Part shown: positions 28,108 through 37,594 of the stretch, piece by piece
Layout of the letters: each line of letters starts with the position of its first letter
How positions within the stretch are numbered: position 1 is the first letter of the stretch
DNA from: Lachnospiraceae bacterium
GTDB taxonomy: Bacteria > Bacillota > Clostridia > Lachnospirales > Lachnospiraceae
Reading direction: 5' to 3'
Assembly: GCA_024690825.1 (NCBI GenBank)
Contig: JAILOK010000058.1
Coordinates: 1 to 64,000 of the forward strand
Length of the DNA stretch: 64,000 nt
Translations under genes and position numbers: made by a program
Notes under the pieces: generated by a model
What the model was told of the DNA's origin: nothing
Databases searched by the model: none
The model's input: the letters and a program-made list of their open reading frames with translations, nothing else

Positions 28108-29034
28108 TTACCTTCCTATGGCTTCGTTTATATCTTTTATCATGTCAAGCACTGCTGCTCTTGCGGCATCCGCAAAATCCGCTTCACCGTATTTTTCCTT
28201 ATAGGGATCCTTTGTATGGGCCGCTATGATCCCTCTCGAGGAATTGACGATCGCGCCGTTTTTTTCATCGTCAAAAAATCCCTTCAGGTCTTTTCCCGAT
28301 GCACCCTGCGCACCGTATCCCGGCACCAGGATAAAGGTATGCGGCATAAGCTTTCTCAAAGCCTCACCCTGCTCGGGGTAAGTCGCTCCGACGACTGCGC
28401 CGACATTGCTGTATTTTCCCTCACGGGTATCCTCTCCCCATTCTTCAACCTTTGCGGCCACATGCTCGTAAAGCGGTTTCCCGTCAATAAGCCTGTCCTG
28501 AAATTCGCCGCTTGAAGGATTTGAGGTTTTTACGAGCACAAATATGCCCCTGTCATTTTCTTTGCAGACCTTTACAAAAGGCATGACTCCGTCACTTCCG
28601 AGATACGGATTCACCGTAGCCATATCCTCGTTAAACGGAAAATATGCGCTCTCTCCGACCGTAACCTTTCCGATGTGGCCGGCGGCGTACGCCTCAGATG
28701 TGGATCCTATGTCTCCCCTTTTTATGTCCCCGATCACCACAAGTCCCTTTTCATGACAGTAATCAATTGTCTTTTTATATGCCTTTAACCCCGGCAGCCC
28801 GTATTGTTCATACATGGCAGACTGGGGTTTTACTGCAGGAATAAGATCGTATATATTATCTATGAGTTTTTTATTAAACTTCCAGACCGCCTTCGCGGCG
28901 CCCTCGAGCGTCTCGCCCTTTTCCTTGTATGCCTTCCGCTTTATGTGATCGGGCACAAATTTCAGATTCGGGTCGAGCCCTACCACTACGGGCGCGTTCT
29001 TCTTTTCGATCTCTTCGTATAACCTCTTTATCAT
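28108..29034 (-). CDS. pyrF: Orotidine 5'-phosphate decarboxylase, type 2
   Basis: Last step of UMP synthesis. The catalytic DxKxxD motif is DIKRGDIGSTSEAYA and the N-terminal VVGLDPNL is typical. At 308 residues it belongs to the longer type 2 group. The ATG shares a base with the nrdD stop (TGATG), so translation is coupled to the ribonucleotide reductase gene. Grouping UMP synthesis with deoxynucleotide synthesis makes metabolic sense. Confidence 0.95.
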   Translation of the reverse strand: MIKRLYEEIEKKNAPVVVGLDPNLKFVPDHIKRKAYKEKGETLEGAAKAVWKFNKKLIDNIYDLIPAVKPQSAMYEQYGLPGLKAYKKTIDYCHEKGLVVIGDIKRGDIGSTSEAYAAGHIGKVTVGESAYFPFNEDMATVNPYLGSDGVMPFVKVCKENDRGIFVLVKTSNPSSGEFQDRLIDGKPLYEHVAAKVEEWGEDTREGKYSNVGAVVGATYPEQGEALRKLMPHTFILVPGYGAQGASGKDLKGFFDDEKNGAIVNSSRGIIAAHTKDPYKEKYGEADFADAARAAVLDMIKDINEAIGR

Positions 29035-31439
29035 CAGACCGTCACCGAAAGTTCTTCATTAACAAACTTCTTTATTGCGGAGGCGTTCGATATCTTTCTC
29101 GTTCCCTCCTTTGATACCAGTACAAGCGTCGGTGCCTGCATCACTCCGTACTTCTTTGTCAGCTCGATATTTTCCTCGGCATCTATCTCCATATACTTGA
29201 AATCCGCCAGAAGCTTTTTGACGAGCTTGCAGTTCGGGCAGGTCTTCGTCGTAAAAAGATAGGTGATGTTTTCCACCGGCTCTATCTCCACGCTCACATT
29301 CTCAACTCCGTCAAGGCCCTGTATCTTTGACAGCGTCACCATGCTGGTCGTGGGCTTTTTTAAGCAGCTTGTCTGTACATCATAGAGCTTCCTGTCCTCA
29401 TACTCCTGAGCCTTTCCGTCGTTCCAGTTCTGTATCGGCCTGTAGTATCCGGTTATCCTGCTGTATACCTCCGTAGGCTTGCCGCACTCGGGGCACACCT
29501 TCTGCTCGCCTGCCAGATATCCGTGTTCGCGGCAGATCGAATATGTAGGTGACAGAGTATAATAAGGAAGCTTGTAATTATCAGATATCGCCTTCACCAG
29601 ATTAGCGGCTGCCTTCCAGTCGGGAAGCTTCTCTCCGAGGAATGCATGGAACACGGTTCCGGATGTATAAAGGGTCTGAAGCTCATCCTGTATATCAAGA
29701 GCATCAAATATGTCGCTTGTATATCCGACAGGCAGGTGGGACGAGTTGGTATAATAAGGAGTCTCGCCCGGTCTTCCCGCAGTCTTTATATTGGGGAACT
29801 GCTTCCTGTCATGTTTTGCAAGCCTGTAGGCCGTGCTCTCTGCGGGAGTAGCCTCCAGGTTGTACAGATCTCCGTACTTTTCCTGATAATCCTTCAGTCT
29901 TTCCCTCATATGGTTGAGGACCTTCTTTGTGAACTCCTGGGTCTTCTTTGAGGTAAGGTCTTCTCTTAACCAGTTGGCATTCAGTCCGACCTCATTCATG
30001 CCGACAAGGCCGATGGTGCTGAAGTGATTGCTGAAGGTTCCGAGATATCTCTTTGTATACGGATAGAGACCCTCGTTCAAAAGCTTTGTCACCACATCCC
30101 TCTTTACTTTGAGAGATCTTGCCGCCACATCCATCATATGGTTCAGTCTTCTGAAGAAGTCATCCTCATTCGCCGAAAGATAAGCGATCCTGGGCATGTT
30201 TACCGTGACGACTCCGATGGATCCCGTTGATTCGCCCGAGCCGAAGTATCCGCCGCTCTTCTTGCGCAGTTCTCTCAGATCGAGTCTTAACCTGCAGCAC
30301 ATGGAACGGATGTCGGACGGCTCCATGTCGGAATTTACATAGTTTGAAAAATACGGTGTGCCGTATTTGCTCGTCATCTCAAACAACAGCCTGTTGTTTT
30401 CCGTATCGGACCAGTCGAAATCCTTTGTTATGGAATATGTGGGAATGGGATACTGGAATCCCCTTCCGTTGGCGTCGCCTTCGATCATGGTCTCGATGAA
30501 GGCCTTGTTCACCATATCCATTTCCTTCTTGCAGTCCTTGTAGCAGAAGTCCATCTCTTTACCACCGACAATGCAGGGAAGCTCCGCAAGGTCATCGGGA
30601 ACTGTCCAGTCAAGCGTGATGTTTGAGAACGGTGACTGCGTTCCCCACCTTGACGGTGTATTGACCCCGTAGACGAAGGATTCCACGCACTGCTTTACTT
30701 CCCTGTAGCTTAGATTGTCGGCTTTTACAAAAGGAGACAGGTAGGTATCGAAAGATGAAAACGCCTGAGCGCCTGCCCATTCATTCTGCATGATGCCCAG
30801 GAAGTTTACCATCTGATTGCAAAGTGTAGAAAGGTGTTTTGCCGGAGCCGATGATATCTTTCCGTTGATCCCGCCAAGCCCTTCCTTGATGAGCTGCTTT
30901 AAGGACCATCCGGCACAATATCCGGTCAGCATCGAAAGATCATGTATGTGTATGTCACAGTTTCTGTGAGCATCGGCTATCTCCGGATCATAAACCTCGG
31001 AAAGCCAGTAATTTGCGGTTACAGCGCCTGAATTTGAAAGGATGAGGCCTCCGACCGAATAAGTAACGGTAGAGTTCTCCTTGACTCTCCAGTCCTCGAC
31101 CTTTACATATGAATTTACGACATCCCTGTAATTAAGGATGGCCGCATTCATATTTCTGACCTTTTCACGCTGCTTACGGTAAAGTATGTATGCTTTGGCA
31201 ACATCCGTAAAGCCTGTTTGGTTGAGAACGGTCTCCACAGAGTCCTGTATATCCTCCACGGTGATCCTGTCATTTATTATCTTTTCCTGGAAATCTGCCG
31301 TAACGCGCAGAGCCAGCAGATCGATGATGTCGTTATTATACTGTTTCTCACAGGCTACAAAAGCCTTCATTATCGCATCATTGATTTTTGTAAGATTGAA
31401 GTCCGCCTTCTGACCGTCTCTTTTGATTACACTGAACAT
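29034..31439 (-). CDS. nrdD: Anaerobic ribonucleoside-triphosphate reductase with C-terminal glutaredoxin-like domain
   Basis: A class III glycyl-radical ribonucleotide reductase of 801 residues. Residues 1-90 are an ATP-cone allosteric domain (VIKRDGQKADFNLTKIND). The zinc site is CREHGYLAGEQKVCPECGKP and the radical Gly664 lies in RITGYYRPIQNW. Residues about 720-801 form an added thioredoxin/glutaredoxin-like domain with CPNC (734-737) and a cis-Pro loop (VMQAPTLVLV), likely a built-in reductant. The activase nrdG is not in this window. Tandem NrdR-like boxes cover the promoter. The ATG follows AGGATAGT. The gene is co-directional and coupled with pyrF and pyrE. Confidence 0.95.
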   Translation of the reverse strand: MFSVIKRDGQKADFNLTKINDAIMKAFVACEKQYNNDIIDLLALRVTADFQEKIINDRITVEDIQDSVETVLNQTGFTDVAKAYILYRKQREKVRNMNAAILNYRDVVNSYVKVEDWRVKENSTVTYSVGGLILSNSGAVTANYWLSEVYDPEIADAHRNCDIHIHDLSMLTGYCAGWSLKQLIKEGLGGINGKISSAPAKHLSTLCNQMVNFLGIMQNEWAGAQAFSSFDTYLSPFVKADNLSYREVKQCVESFVYGVNTPSRWGTQSPFSNITLDWTVPDDLAELPCIVGGKEMDFCYKDCKKEMDMVNKAFIETMIEGDANGRGFQYPIPTYSITKDFDWSDTENNRLLFEMTSKYGTPYFSNYVNSDMEPSDIRSMCCRLRLDLRELRKKSGGYFGSGESTGSIGVVTVNMPRIAYLSANEDDFFRRLNHMMDVAARSLKVKRDVVTKLLNEGLYPYTKRYLGTFSNHFSTIGLVGMNEVGLNANWLREDLTSKKTQEFTKKVLNHMRERLKDYQEKYGDLYNLEATPAESTAYRLAKHDRKQFPNIKTAGRPGETPYYTNSSHLPVGYTSDIFDALDIQDELQTLYTSGTVFHAFLGEKLPDWKAAANLVKAISDNYKLPYYTLSPTYSICREHGYLAGEQKVCPECGKPTEVYSRITGYYRPIQNWNDGKAQEYEDRKLYDVQTSCLKKPTTSMVTLSKIQGLDGVENVSVEIEPVENITYLFTTKTCPNCKLVKKLLADFKYMEIDAEENIELTKKYGVMQAPTLVLVSKEGTRKISNASAIKKFVNEELSVTV

Positions 31440-31592
31440 ACTATCCTATTCCCCCATAGAAGCCCTTTTTTGCAGGGCTAAGAATGATTTATGTCAACCA
31501 ATCCTCTGCGCAATCCAATTATTCTCATGTAAAATTCTTTCAAAAAAAATGATGTCATCCTGAAAAATGCGCAAAAACCGCTGACATTTCAC

Positions 31593-31621
31593 ATGATAAC
31601 ATCACATAGTGGTTAAGTCAA
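31593..31621 (-). promoter_or_regulatory. nrdD promoter
   Basis: The minus strand reads TTGACT, 17 bases and TATCAT. The spacer is exactly filled by the NrdR-like box at 31599-31614, so repressor binding would block polymerase. The rest of the 31440-31705 interval holds a short GC-rich hairpin near 31462 and the palindromic repeat. Confidence 0.75.
31599..31614. promoter_or_regulatory. nrdR box: NrdR-like box, proximal
   Basis: ACATCACATAGTGGTT matches the NrdR palindrome (ACACWATATATWGTGT type) best in its right half. It lies between the -35 and -10 elements and 30 bases, about three helical turns, from the second box. Confidence 0.6.
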
Positions 31622-31628
31622 GTTGTAT

Positions 31629-31644
31629 ACACAAGATATTGTGG
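31629..31644. promoter_or_regulatory. nrdR box: NrdR-like box, distal
   Basis: ACACAAGATATTGTGG is a nearly perfect palindrome close to the NrdR consensus. It lies just upstream of the -35 element. Two boxes spaced by whole helical turns are typical of NrdR control of ribonucleotide reductase genes. Confidence 0.75.
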
Positions 31645-31674
31645 TATTATGTCAAAAAATTATGTAGCCAAAGA

Positions 31675-31700
31675 TGACAGAGGGACGGTTCTGCTGTCAC
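31675..31700. repeat. GGGACGGT-type palindromic repeat, copy 2
   Basis: TGACAGAGGGACGGTTCTGC followed by TGTCAC; identical over 26 bases to the reverse complement of copy 1 at 5468. It lies six bases beyond the stop of the TPR lipoprotein gene and upstream of the nrdD control region. Confidence 0.8.
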
Positions 31701-31705
31701 CTTTT

Positions 31706-32749
31706 TTATCTCGTCGACAAAAATTTATTTTCTCTCTGGGCGGCGCTGTCATCGGGATAATTTTTCAGATACTCTTTCATGAGGGCAGATGCTTTCGTAA
31801 AATCGGACAAGTATTCGTAGGCTATGATCCTGTTGTACTCGAGCGTCTGGACATATTCGTTGTCGGGAACCGCAAGTCCCTGCTCAAACGAAGCCCTCGC
31901 CCCGTCATAATCCCCCATATCAAGGCAGCACAGTCCCAGCTGGTTGCAGATCTCAACATCGGTGGGATCCTCCTCAAGATACGCTCTGTAAAGGGACGCC
32001 GCATAATTTGTATCACCCAGCGCTTCGTAGGTACGGCCCAGATACAGCATCACTCCACCCTTTGCATTGGCATTTCTTGCGCTTTCAAGAGAATTTTTGG
32101 CCTGTTCGTATTCACCCAGGCAGTAATAAAGCTTTCCCTTCTGCAGATCCGTCAGCTTCGTGCTGATCTCCATTGCATCCTTCAGATATTTGTCGCCTTC
32201 ATCCTTCATGCCCACAGCATTCAGGCATTCATATATCTGTATGAAAAGATCCGGATCGGTCGGGTTTAATTCCACCGCCCTGTTAAAATCCTGCAGGGCA
32301 TTGTCCGTCTCGCCGAGTCTCAGTTCCGTCTTTCCTCTTTGCAGAAATGCATCAAATTCCTGCGGATACAGACCGATTATGGCAGAATAAGTGCTCTTTG
32401 CCCCTTCATAATCCCCGCTCCTGTATTGAGCCACAGCAAGATAATATGAAGTATCCCTGTCCTGTTCCTTTACATATCCGCGGTTAGCGGAAAGCGACCT
32501 CAAAAGATCCTCCGTGGCATTTTCATACGAAGCCAGCTCCATTTCCGCGATCCCCTTCACCCTGTAAAGAAGCTCGGGATCCTCTCCCGCTTCGATCGCA
32601 TTATCAAGCATCGTAAGAGCTTCCTCGTACTGTCCGTTCTTTACGGCCTCCACGGCAGAATCCGTATTTTCATGTTTATTTGAAAAAGCGCATGCCGAAA
32701 GAAAGCATGCGAATGATATGCAGATAACAGCGGTGCTTTTGTTTTTCAT
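31706..32749 (-). CDS. TPR-repeat lipoprotein
   Basis: A 347-residue predicted lipoprotein. The signal peptide MKNKSTAVICISFACFLSAC has a lipobox ending at Cys20. The rest is about eight tetratricopeptide repeats with the usual pattern (NGQYEEALTMLDNAIEAG, GDYEGAKSTYSAIIGLYP, DNALQDFNRAVELNPTDP). Such proteins serve as scaffolds on the outer face of the membrane; the partner is not known. It starts three bases after the diguanylate cyclase stop, so the two are co-transcribed. A palindromic repeat lies just after its stop. Confidence 0.85.
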   Translation of the reverse strand: MKNKSTAVICISFACFLSACAFSNKHENTDSAVEAVKNGQYEEALTMLDNAIEAGEDPELLYRVKGIAEMELASYENATEDLLRSLSANRGYVKEQDRDTSYYLAVAQYRSGDYEGAKSTYSAIIGLYPQEFDAFLQRGKTELRLGETDNALQDFNRAVELNPTDPDLFIQIYECLNAVGMKDEGDKYLKDAMEISTKLTDLQKGKLYYCLGEYEQAKNSLESARNANAKGGVMLYLGRTYEALGDTNYAASLYRAYLEEDPTDVEICNQLGLCCLDMGDYDGARASFEQGLAVPDNEYVQTLEYNRIIAYEYLSDFTKASALMKEYLKNYPDDSAAQRENKFLSTR

Positions 32750-32752
32750 GGG

Positions 32753-34105
32753 TCACGACCTTGTTTTTGCTACCCTGAAGCAGTTCTTTCCCGCTTCCTT
32801 TGCCTCGTACAGGGCTTCATCCGCGGCCTTGTACAACTCCTCATACTCCGTTCCGTCCATTGAAAAGAAGGCTATCCCTATTGAACAGCTGATGCCTACC
32901 GTAATATCCCTTTCGGTAAAGGTCCTCTTGATCTTCTTGTTGAGTTCTCCTGCCCGCTCCATGGTAATCTCCGGGGTGGTATCCTTCATGAGCACCATGA
33001 ATTCGTCTCCTCCCATCCTTCCGACATAGTCGCTGTCTCTGAAGGTATCCTTTATTGAACCGGCAACAAACCTTATGACCTCATCTCCGAAGGGATGTCC
33101 CAGATTGTCATTAACGCTCTTGAAGTTATCGGTATCCACCATGATAAGCGCATGACAGTTTTCGGGGTCGCTTGCGGCTATGAACTTCTCAACCTTTGAC
33201 TGCATGGCGGTCTTGTTCAGAAGTCCCGTCATGCCGTCTCTTCCGACTTTTGCCTTCAGTTCTTCATCACGGAGTTTTTCTTCATTTATGTCTTTTTCCG
33301 AACCCACTATCCTTATCACGGTATCCCTGTGCTCGAAGGATGCGTAGTTCAGCCTGTACCAGCGTATCTCACCCTTTTCGGTCTTTGCCCTATACTCGAC
33401 TACGCCCTTCTTCTGCTCTTTTAAGGCCTCTCTCATCGCCTTTTTAAAGCCCGGAAAATCCTCTTCATGTATTATAGCCTTATATATGTTCTTCTTTCTG
33501 AATTCCTCTATTGTTATCCTGTTTCCTTCCTCATCCTTTCTGGATGTGGTCAGAACATCGGAGAGCACATCATAATCATACTGTGTATTGTCGACCGCTT
33601 CCTCGATGAGCTTGTAGCGCTCCGTCTCCATGTAAAGCTTCTCATTTATCTCTGCAAGCCTCTGCTGAGCAAGCTTTTCGGTTGTGATATCGCTGATGAT
33701 AACAAAGAAACTGCGGGTCCCGTCATCATTTTTTACAAGCCTGCCCTTGTGGTAGATCCACATGATGTCATCGGTCATATCCTTGACTCTGTAAGTCAGC
33801 TCCACGGTCTCAAAAAAACTGATCTGGTTTTCGATCATCTCCTTGACCATGGCGCGGTCCGATTTGTGCACAAAGACATCAAAACTGTTGTAATAATGCT
33901 CGCGGAACTGCTCTTCGCCGCACTGGAAAATAGACAGCACGCCACGGCTTATATAGCCGATCTTTCCGCTGTCCGCATCATAACTGAAAACGCCTCCCGG
34001 TATATTGTCGAGGAGGATATCAAGCTTCATCCTCGTCTTTTCCAGTTCGGCCTTCAGGCTTTCCACATCTTCGGTTTTTACTTCTTCTGCCTCAGAGCCT
34101 TTCAA
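32753..34105 (-). CDS. Diguanylate cyclase with two PAS domains
   Basis: A cytoplasmic GGDEF protein making cyclic di-GMP from GTP. A coiled N-terminal segment precedes a PAS domain (about 25-140) and a second PAS/PAC unit (about 160-275, ending IVGSEKDINEEK). The GGDEF domain runs to the C-terminus with an intact GGDEF active site near residue 363 in GRMGGDEF. An RDSD inhibitory I-site lies five residues before it, so product feedback is expected. I place the start at a TTG (34105) because GGAGGA lies seven bases before it; an ATG at 34123 lacks a binding site. No membrane segment is present. It is co-transcribed with the TPR lipoprotein. Confidence 0.85.
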   Translation of the reverse strand: MKGSEAEEVKTEDVESLKAELEKTRMKLDILLDNIPGGVFSYDADSGKIGYISRGVLSIFQCGEEQFREHYYNSFDVFVHKSDRAMVKEMIENQISFFETVELTYRVKDMTDDIMWIYHKGRLVKNDDGTRSFFVIISDITTEKLAQQRLAEINEKLYMETERYKLIEEAVDNTQYDYDVLSDVLTTSRKDEEGNRITIEEFRKKNIYKAIIHEEDFPGFKKAMREALKEQKKGVVEYRAKTEKGEIRWYRLNYASFEHRDTVIRIVGSEKDINEEKLRDEELKAKVGRDGMTGLLNKTAMQSKVEKFIAASDPENCHALIMVDTDNFKSVNDNLGHPFGDEVIRFVAGSIKDTFRDSDYVGRMGGDEFMVLMKDTTPEITMERAGELNKKIKRTFTERDITVGISCSIGIAFFSMDGTEYEELYKAADEALYEAKEAGKNCFRVAKTRS

Positions 34106-34171
34106 CTCTTCTCCTCCGAACATTAATCTGCCATTCAACTATAAAACAACGGCTTTTTTATGTCAATCAAA

Positions 34172-35242
34172 TCATGCGCTCTGTTTTGCCAGTTTCTCCG
34201 CCTGGTCGGCTGCGATCAATGCATCCAGTATCTCCTGCAGGTCGCCGTTCATTATATCCTCTATTCTGTAGAGCGTGAGCTTGATCCTGTGATCGGTGAC
34301 CCTGCCCTGCGGAAAATTATAAGTACGGATCTTTTCCGAACGGTCACCGGTACCGATCTGTGAGCGTCTGGCTTCCGATTCGGCATCCTGCTTTTTCTGC
34401 AGTTCCAGATCATAAAGCTTTGAGCGCAGCAGCGCAAACGCCTTTGCCTTGTTCTGTATCTGCGATTTCTCCGTCTGGGAATAAATGACTATGCCTGTGG
34501 GAAAATGCGTCAGCCTGACAGCGGAATCCGTTGTGTTCACGCACTGCCCTCCGTTTCCGGAAGCCCTCATCACATCGATCCTTATGTCCTTTTCATCTAT
34601 TTTCACATCCACGTCCTCGGCCTCCGGCATTACAGCCACTGTGATCGTCGAGGTATGGATCCTTCCGCCGGATTCGGTTTCGGGCACGCGCTGCACCCTG
34701 TGCACACCCGATTCATATTTCATTATGGCATAGGCGCCCTCTCCCTTTATCATGAAGGAGACATTTTTCATGCCGCCGATACCCGTTTCTTCATATTCAA
34801 TTGTCTCGATCTTCCAGCCGCGTCCCTCCGCATAATGCACATACATCCTGTAAATCTCGGCAGCAAAAAGGGCAGCCTCGTCTCCTCCGGCTCCCGCCCT
34901 GATCTCGACTATGACATTTCTGTCATCATTCATATCCTTCGGAAGCAGCAGGATCTTAAGCTTTTTTTCCAGGTCAGGCGCTTTGTCCTTTGCCTCGGCA
35001 AGCTCCTCGCGGGCCAGCGCTTTCATATCCTCATCCGTTTCCTCATTTATTATATCGAGGGCTTCCTCCATGGCTTTTTCGTTATCTTTATATTCCCTGT
35101 AGGCCGATACAACAGGCGCGAGCATCGCCTGCTCCTTCATGAGCTTCATGTATTTCTGTCCGTCGCCTGCCGCCTCGGGCTCCGATGCCATCCGGAGAAG
35201 TTCTTCATATTTCCTTTCTATGTCTTCTACCTGTTCAAACAT
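34172..35242 (-). CDS. prfA: Peptide chain release factor 1
   Basis: Reads UAA and UAG stop codons and triggers peptide release. The catalytic GGQ is at residues 231-233 in [20 protein letters not shown]. The C-terminal [20 protein letters not shown] is typical. At 356 residues it is full length. Its start overlaps the end of prmC by 16 bases; PrmC methylates the GGQ glutamine, so enzyme and substrate are coupled. Confidence 0.96.
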   Translation of the reverse strand: MFEQVEDIERKYEELLRMASEPEAAGDGQKYMKLMKEQAMLAPVVSAYREYKDNEKAMEEALDIINEETDEDMKALAREELAEAKDKAPDLEKKLKILLLPKDMNDDRNVIVEIRAGAGGDEAALFAAEIYRMYVHYAEGRGWKIETIEYEETGIGGMKNVSFMIKGEGAYAIMKYESGVHRVQRVPETESGGRIHTSTITVAVMPEAEDVDVKIDEKDIRIDVMRASGNGGQCVNTTDSAVRLTHFPTGIVIYSQTEKSQIQNKAKAFALLRSKLYDLELQKKQDAESEARRSQIGTGDRSEKIRTYNFPQGRVTDHRIKLTLYRIEDIMNGDLQEILDALIAADQAEKLAKQSA

Positions 35243-36057
35243 TTCATTACCCTCTCATTTCCCGCATAATCCCTTATTATGCGGATATCCCTGTAACCTT
35301 TTTCCTCAAAAATCCTTCGCACATCCTCTCCCTCGTCATATCCGATCTCAAGGATGATCCTTCCTTCTTTTTTCAGATGATCCGCGGCCAAATCCGCAAT
35401 GATGCGGTAGAAATCCAGTCCGTCCTCTCCTCCGTCAAGGGCCGTGCGCGGCTCGTGGTCTCTTACCTCGATCTCAAGTCCGTTTATATCAGCGCTTTTG
35501 ATATAAGGCGGGTTTGACACTATGCAGTCAAAGGTTCCCTCCACCTTTTCAAACATGTCGGAGCATAATAAAACCGGATCTTTCTTCAGGCTCTTTGCAT
35601 TCTCTTCTGCCACTTTGAGAGCCTCCTTACTGATATCGGTCCCGACACCTTCTATGTCATTTTTGTAGCTCATGACCGAAAGCAGGATACAGCCCGAACC
35701 TGTGCAAAGATCCAGAACCCTGTCACCGTCGGAAACCTCCTTTAAGACTTCTTCCGTCACAAACTCGGTATCAAAGCGCGGGATCAGGACATCAGGCGTG
35801 ACCTTAAAGGGAAGCCCCATGAACCAGACCGTGCCGGTGATATGCTGGAGCGGTATATGCTCCGCCCTCCCTGCAATAAAAACCTTATAATCCTTTTCTT
35901 CATCTTCGGTCACATCCGCGCCGGGATGAGCCTTGATATATGTCCTGTCTTTTTTTAATACATGCTCAAGCAGAAGGACCGCATCGATCCTATGATCGGT
36001 GATCCCTTCCTTTCGGAGTATCTCTTCACCCTCTGCCAGAAGCTTTGCTACCGTCAT
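35227..36057 (-). CDS. prmC: Release factor glutamine methyltransferase
   Basis: N5-methylates the Gln of the release factor GGQ motif with S-adenosylmethionine. The SAM-binding motif [14 protein letters not shown] and catalytic VSNPPYIKS are clear. At 276 residues the length is normal. The ATG overlaps the stop of the DUF1385 gene (ATGA). The order rpmE-DUF1385-prmC-prfA is conserved in Firmicutes. Confidence 0.95.
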   Translation of the reverse strand: MTVAKLLAEGEEILRKEGITDHRIDAVLLLEHVLKKDRTYIKAHPGADVTEDEEKDYKVFIAGRAEHIPLQHITGTVWFMGLPFKVTPDVLIPRFDTEFVTEEVLKEVSDGDRVLDLCTGSGCILLSVMSYKNDIEGVGTDISKEALKVAEENAKSLKKDPVLLCSDMFEKVEGTFDCIVSNPPYIKSADINGLEIEVRDHEPRTALDGGEDGLDFYRIIADLAADHLKKEGRIILEIGYDEGEDVRRIFEEKGYRDIRIIRDYAGNERVMKCLNR

Positions 36058-37103
36058 GTCTCTTCCCCGGACTCCTTTTCATCTCCGGCAGCCGGGCCGT
36101 TTTCCTTATCAAATTTAAGCCCGAAATTTTCCGTCAGATATTTTCTCCAGTCAAAAACCTCCTCGACCGATCTGATACCGACCTCGATCATGCCGTCATC
36201 GGGTTCCAAAGTAGTCAGGCGCTGCATCCACAGACCCGGGGCGCTTAAAGCCCTTATTATGGGAGAACTGCTCCGTCCGGCCGCCCTGATAAATTCATAG
36301 GCGACACCCGCGATCACCGGCACGAGCACTATCCTGAGCACAACCCGAAGCCATCTTTCGGGAGTCTGTATGAAAGAAAAGAAAATAATGGATACCACCA
36401 TCACATACAGCAGGAAGCTGGTGCCGCACCGCCTGTGCTCTCTCGAAGATCTCCTCACATTTTCGGGATTGAGTTCCATGCCGGATTCGATGCAGTTGAT
36501 GCATTTATGTTCTGCCCCGTGATACATGAAGACTCTTTTGATATCCTTCATCAGCGAAATGAGTTTGATATATGCTATGAATATAAGTATCCTTATCACG
36601 CCTTCAATAAGCGAAAGCAGGACGGCATTTCCCACGATCTTTTTGAAAAGCTGCGATATATAAAACGGAAGGATCATGAATAGACCCACCGCGAAAACGA
36701 CGGCTATTATCGTTATGAGAGTGGATATGATGCCGTCAGAAACAGACTTCTTTTTTTCTTTTCCCTTGTTTTCTTCCTGTTTTTCTCCTTCTTTATTTTC
36801 ATCCTCTTCTTCCATATATATATCAGATGAAAAATTTAAGGAGGACATTCCCAGCACCAGCGAGTCGACAAAAGCAAAGACACCCCTTATCACCGGTATC
36901 TTTTTCATGACCCCGTTTCCGGCAAAGCCCTTGAACTTATCCTTTTTTACAATGATCTCTCCATTGCTTTTTCTCACGGCCACGGCATAATCGTCCCCGT
37001 TCTTCATCATCACGCCTTCCATGACCGCCTGGCCGCCGATCCCGGAATACTTCACTCCGGATATATTGCAGGACTGCGCCTGCTGTTCTTTTTCATTCGA
37101 CAT
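36054..37103 (-). CDS. DUF1385 membrane protein (YqhQ-type)
   Basis: A 349-residue integral membrane protein. The family signature IGGQAVMEGVMMKNGDDYAV is near the N-terminus and YHGAEHKCINCIE in the middle. Four or so membrane helices follow (LITIIAVVFAVGLFMILPFYI, LLSLIEGVIRILIFIAYIKLI, and two later), interrupted by a Glu/Lys-rich loop (EEEDENKEGEKQEENKGKEK). The molecular function of the family is not established to my knowledge. It is the conserved partner of rpmE, prmC and prfA. Confidence 0.9.
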   Translation of the reverse strand: MSNEKEQQAQSCNISGVKYSGIGGQAVMEGVMMKNGDDYAVAVRKSNGEIIVKKDKFKGFAGNGVMKKIPVIRGVFAFVDSLVLGMSSLNFSSDIYMEEEDENKEGEKQEENKGKEKKKSVSDGIISTLITIIAVVFAVGLFMILPFYISQLFKKIVGNAVLLSLIEGVIRILIFIAYIKLISLMKDIKRVFMYHGAEHKCINCIESGMELNPENVRRSSREHRRCGTSFLLYVMVVSIIFFSFIQTPERWLRVVLRIVLVPVIAGVAYEFIRAAGRSSSPIIRALSAPGLWMQRLTTLEPDDGMIEVGIRSVEEVFDWRKYLTENFGLKFDKENGPAAGDEKESGEET

Positions 37104-37123
37104 ATTTTTTTCCTCATAAATGT

Positions 37124-37146
37124 GTCAGAGGGACGGTCCTTCTGAC
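37124..37146. repeat. GGGACGGT-type palindromic repeat, copy 3 (variant)
   Basis: GTCAGAGGGACGGTCCTTCT followed by GAC. It shares the core with copies 1 and 2 but differs in the right arm. It lies between the rpmE terminator and the DUF1385 start. Confidence 0.7.
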
Positions 37147-37193
37147 AACTTTTTTATAATACCGCACAGGCATCTGACGCTCTTTGAACAATA

Positions 37194-37231
37194 AAAGGAC
37201 CGCCGGGGCAGAATCTGCTCCGACGGTCCTT
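37194..37231 (-). terminator. Rho-independent terminator of rpmE
   Basis: On the minus strand AGGACCGTCGGAGCAGA pairs with the inverse sequence ending GGCGGTCCT, followed by TTTTATTG. A long, GC-rich stem directly after the rpmE stop. Confidence 0.9.
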
Positions 37232-37240
37232 ATTAAAATG

Positions 37241-37444
37241 CTACTTTGCTGCTGCGTACTTCCTGTTGAACTTCTCGATACGTCCGTCAGCGCGGGCAGC
37301 CTTCTGCTGTCCTGTATAGAACTGATGGCACTTCGAACAAACCTCGACCTTGATCTCCTTCTTTGTGGAGCCGATGGTAAAGGTATTTCCGCAGTTGCAT
37401 GTCACCTTTGCCTGAAAATACTCAGGATGAATTCCCTCTCTCAT
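37241..37444 (-). CDS. rpmE: 50S ribosomal protein L31, zinc-binding type
   Basis: A 67-residue ribosomal protein. [20 protein letters not shown] opens the family, and the four-Cys set CNC and CSKC marks the zinc-containing (C+) type. The ATG at 37444 follows AAAGGAGATAGCA, which decides it over an in-frame start at 37489. It has its own promoter and terminator. Confidence 0.96.
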   Translation of the reverse strand: MREGIHPEYFQAKVTCNCGNTFTIGSTKKEIKVEVCSKCHQFYTGQQKAARADGRIEKFNRKYAAAK

Positions 37445-37547
37445 TGCTATCTCCTTTTCAGCGGCTGTAGATTTCTGACCCGCAGCCAAATACTACCAAA
37501 GTTGCCCGCTGCCCGTAAAAACCTTCCTTTTTCGCGGCAGCCTGTAA

Positions 37548-37576
37548 ATATTACCATAACTTCCGCACTATTGCAA
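37548..37576 (-). promoter_or_regulatory. rpmE promoter
   Basis: The minus strand has TTGCAA, 17 bases and TAATAT. The leader to rpmE is about 95 bases and contains a CTGCC/GGGCAG inverted repeat that might serve autoregulation. Confidence 0.65.
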
Positions 37577-37594
37577 GCGGAAAAATCGGTGATA

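Noticed and set aside
31649-32269. Rightward ORF of 206 codons opposite the TPR lipoprotein gene
   Set aside because: Antisense shadow that begins in the palindromic repeat region; the minus-strand frame has a lipobox and TPR pattern.
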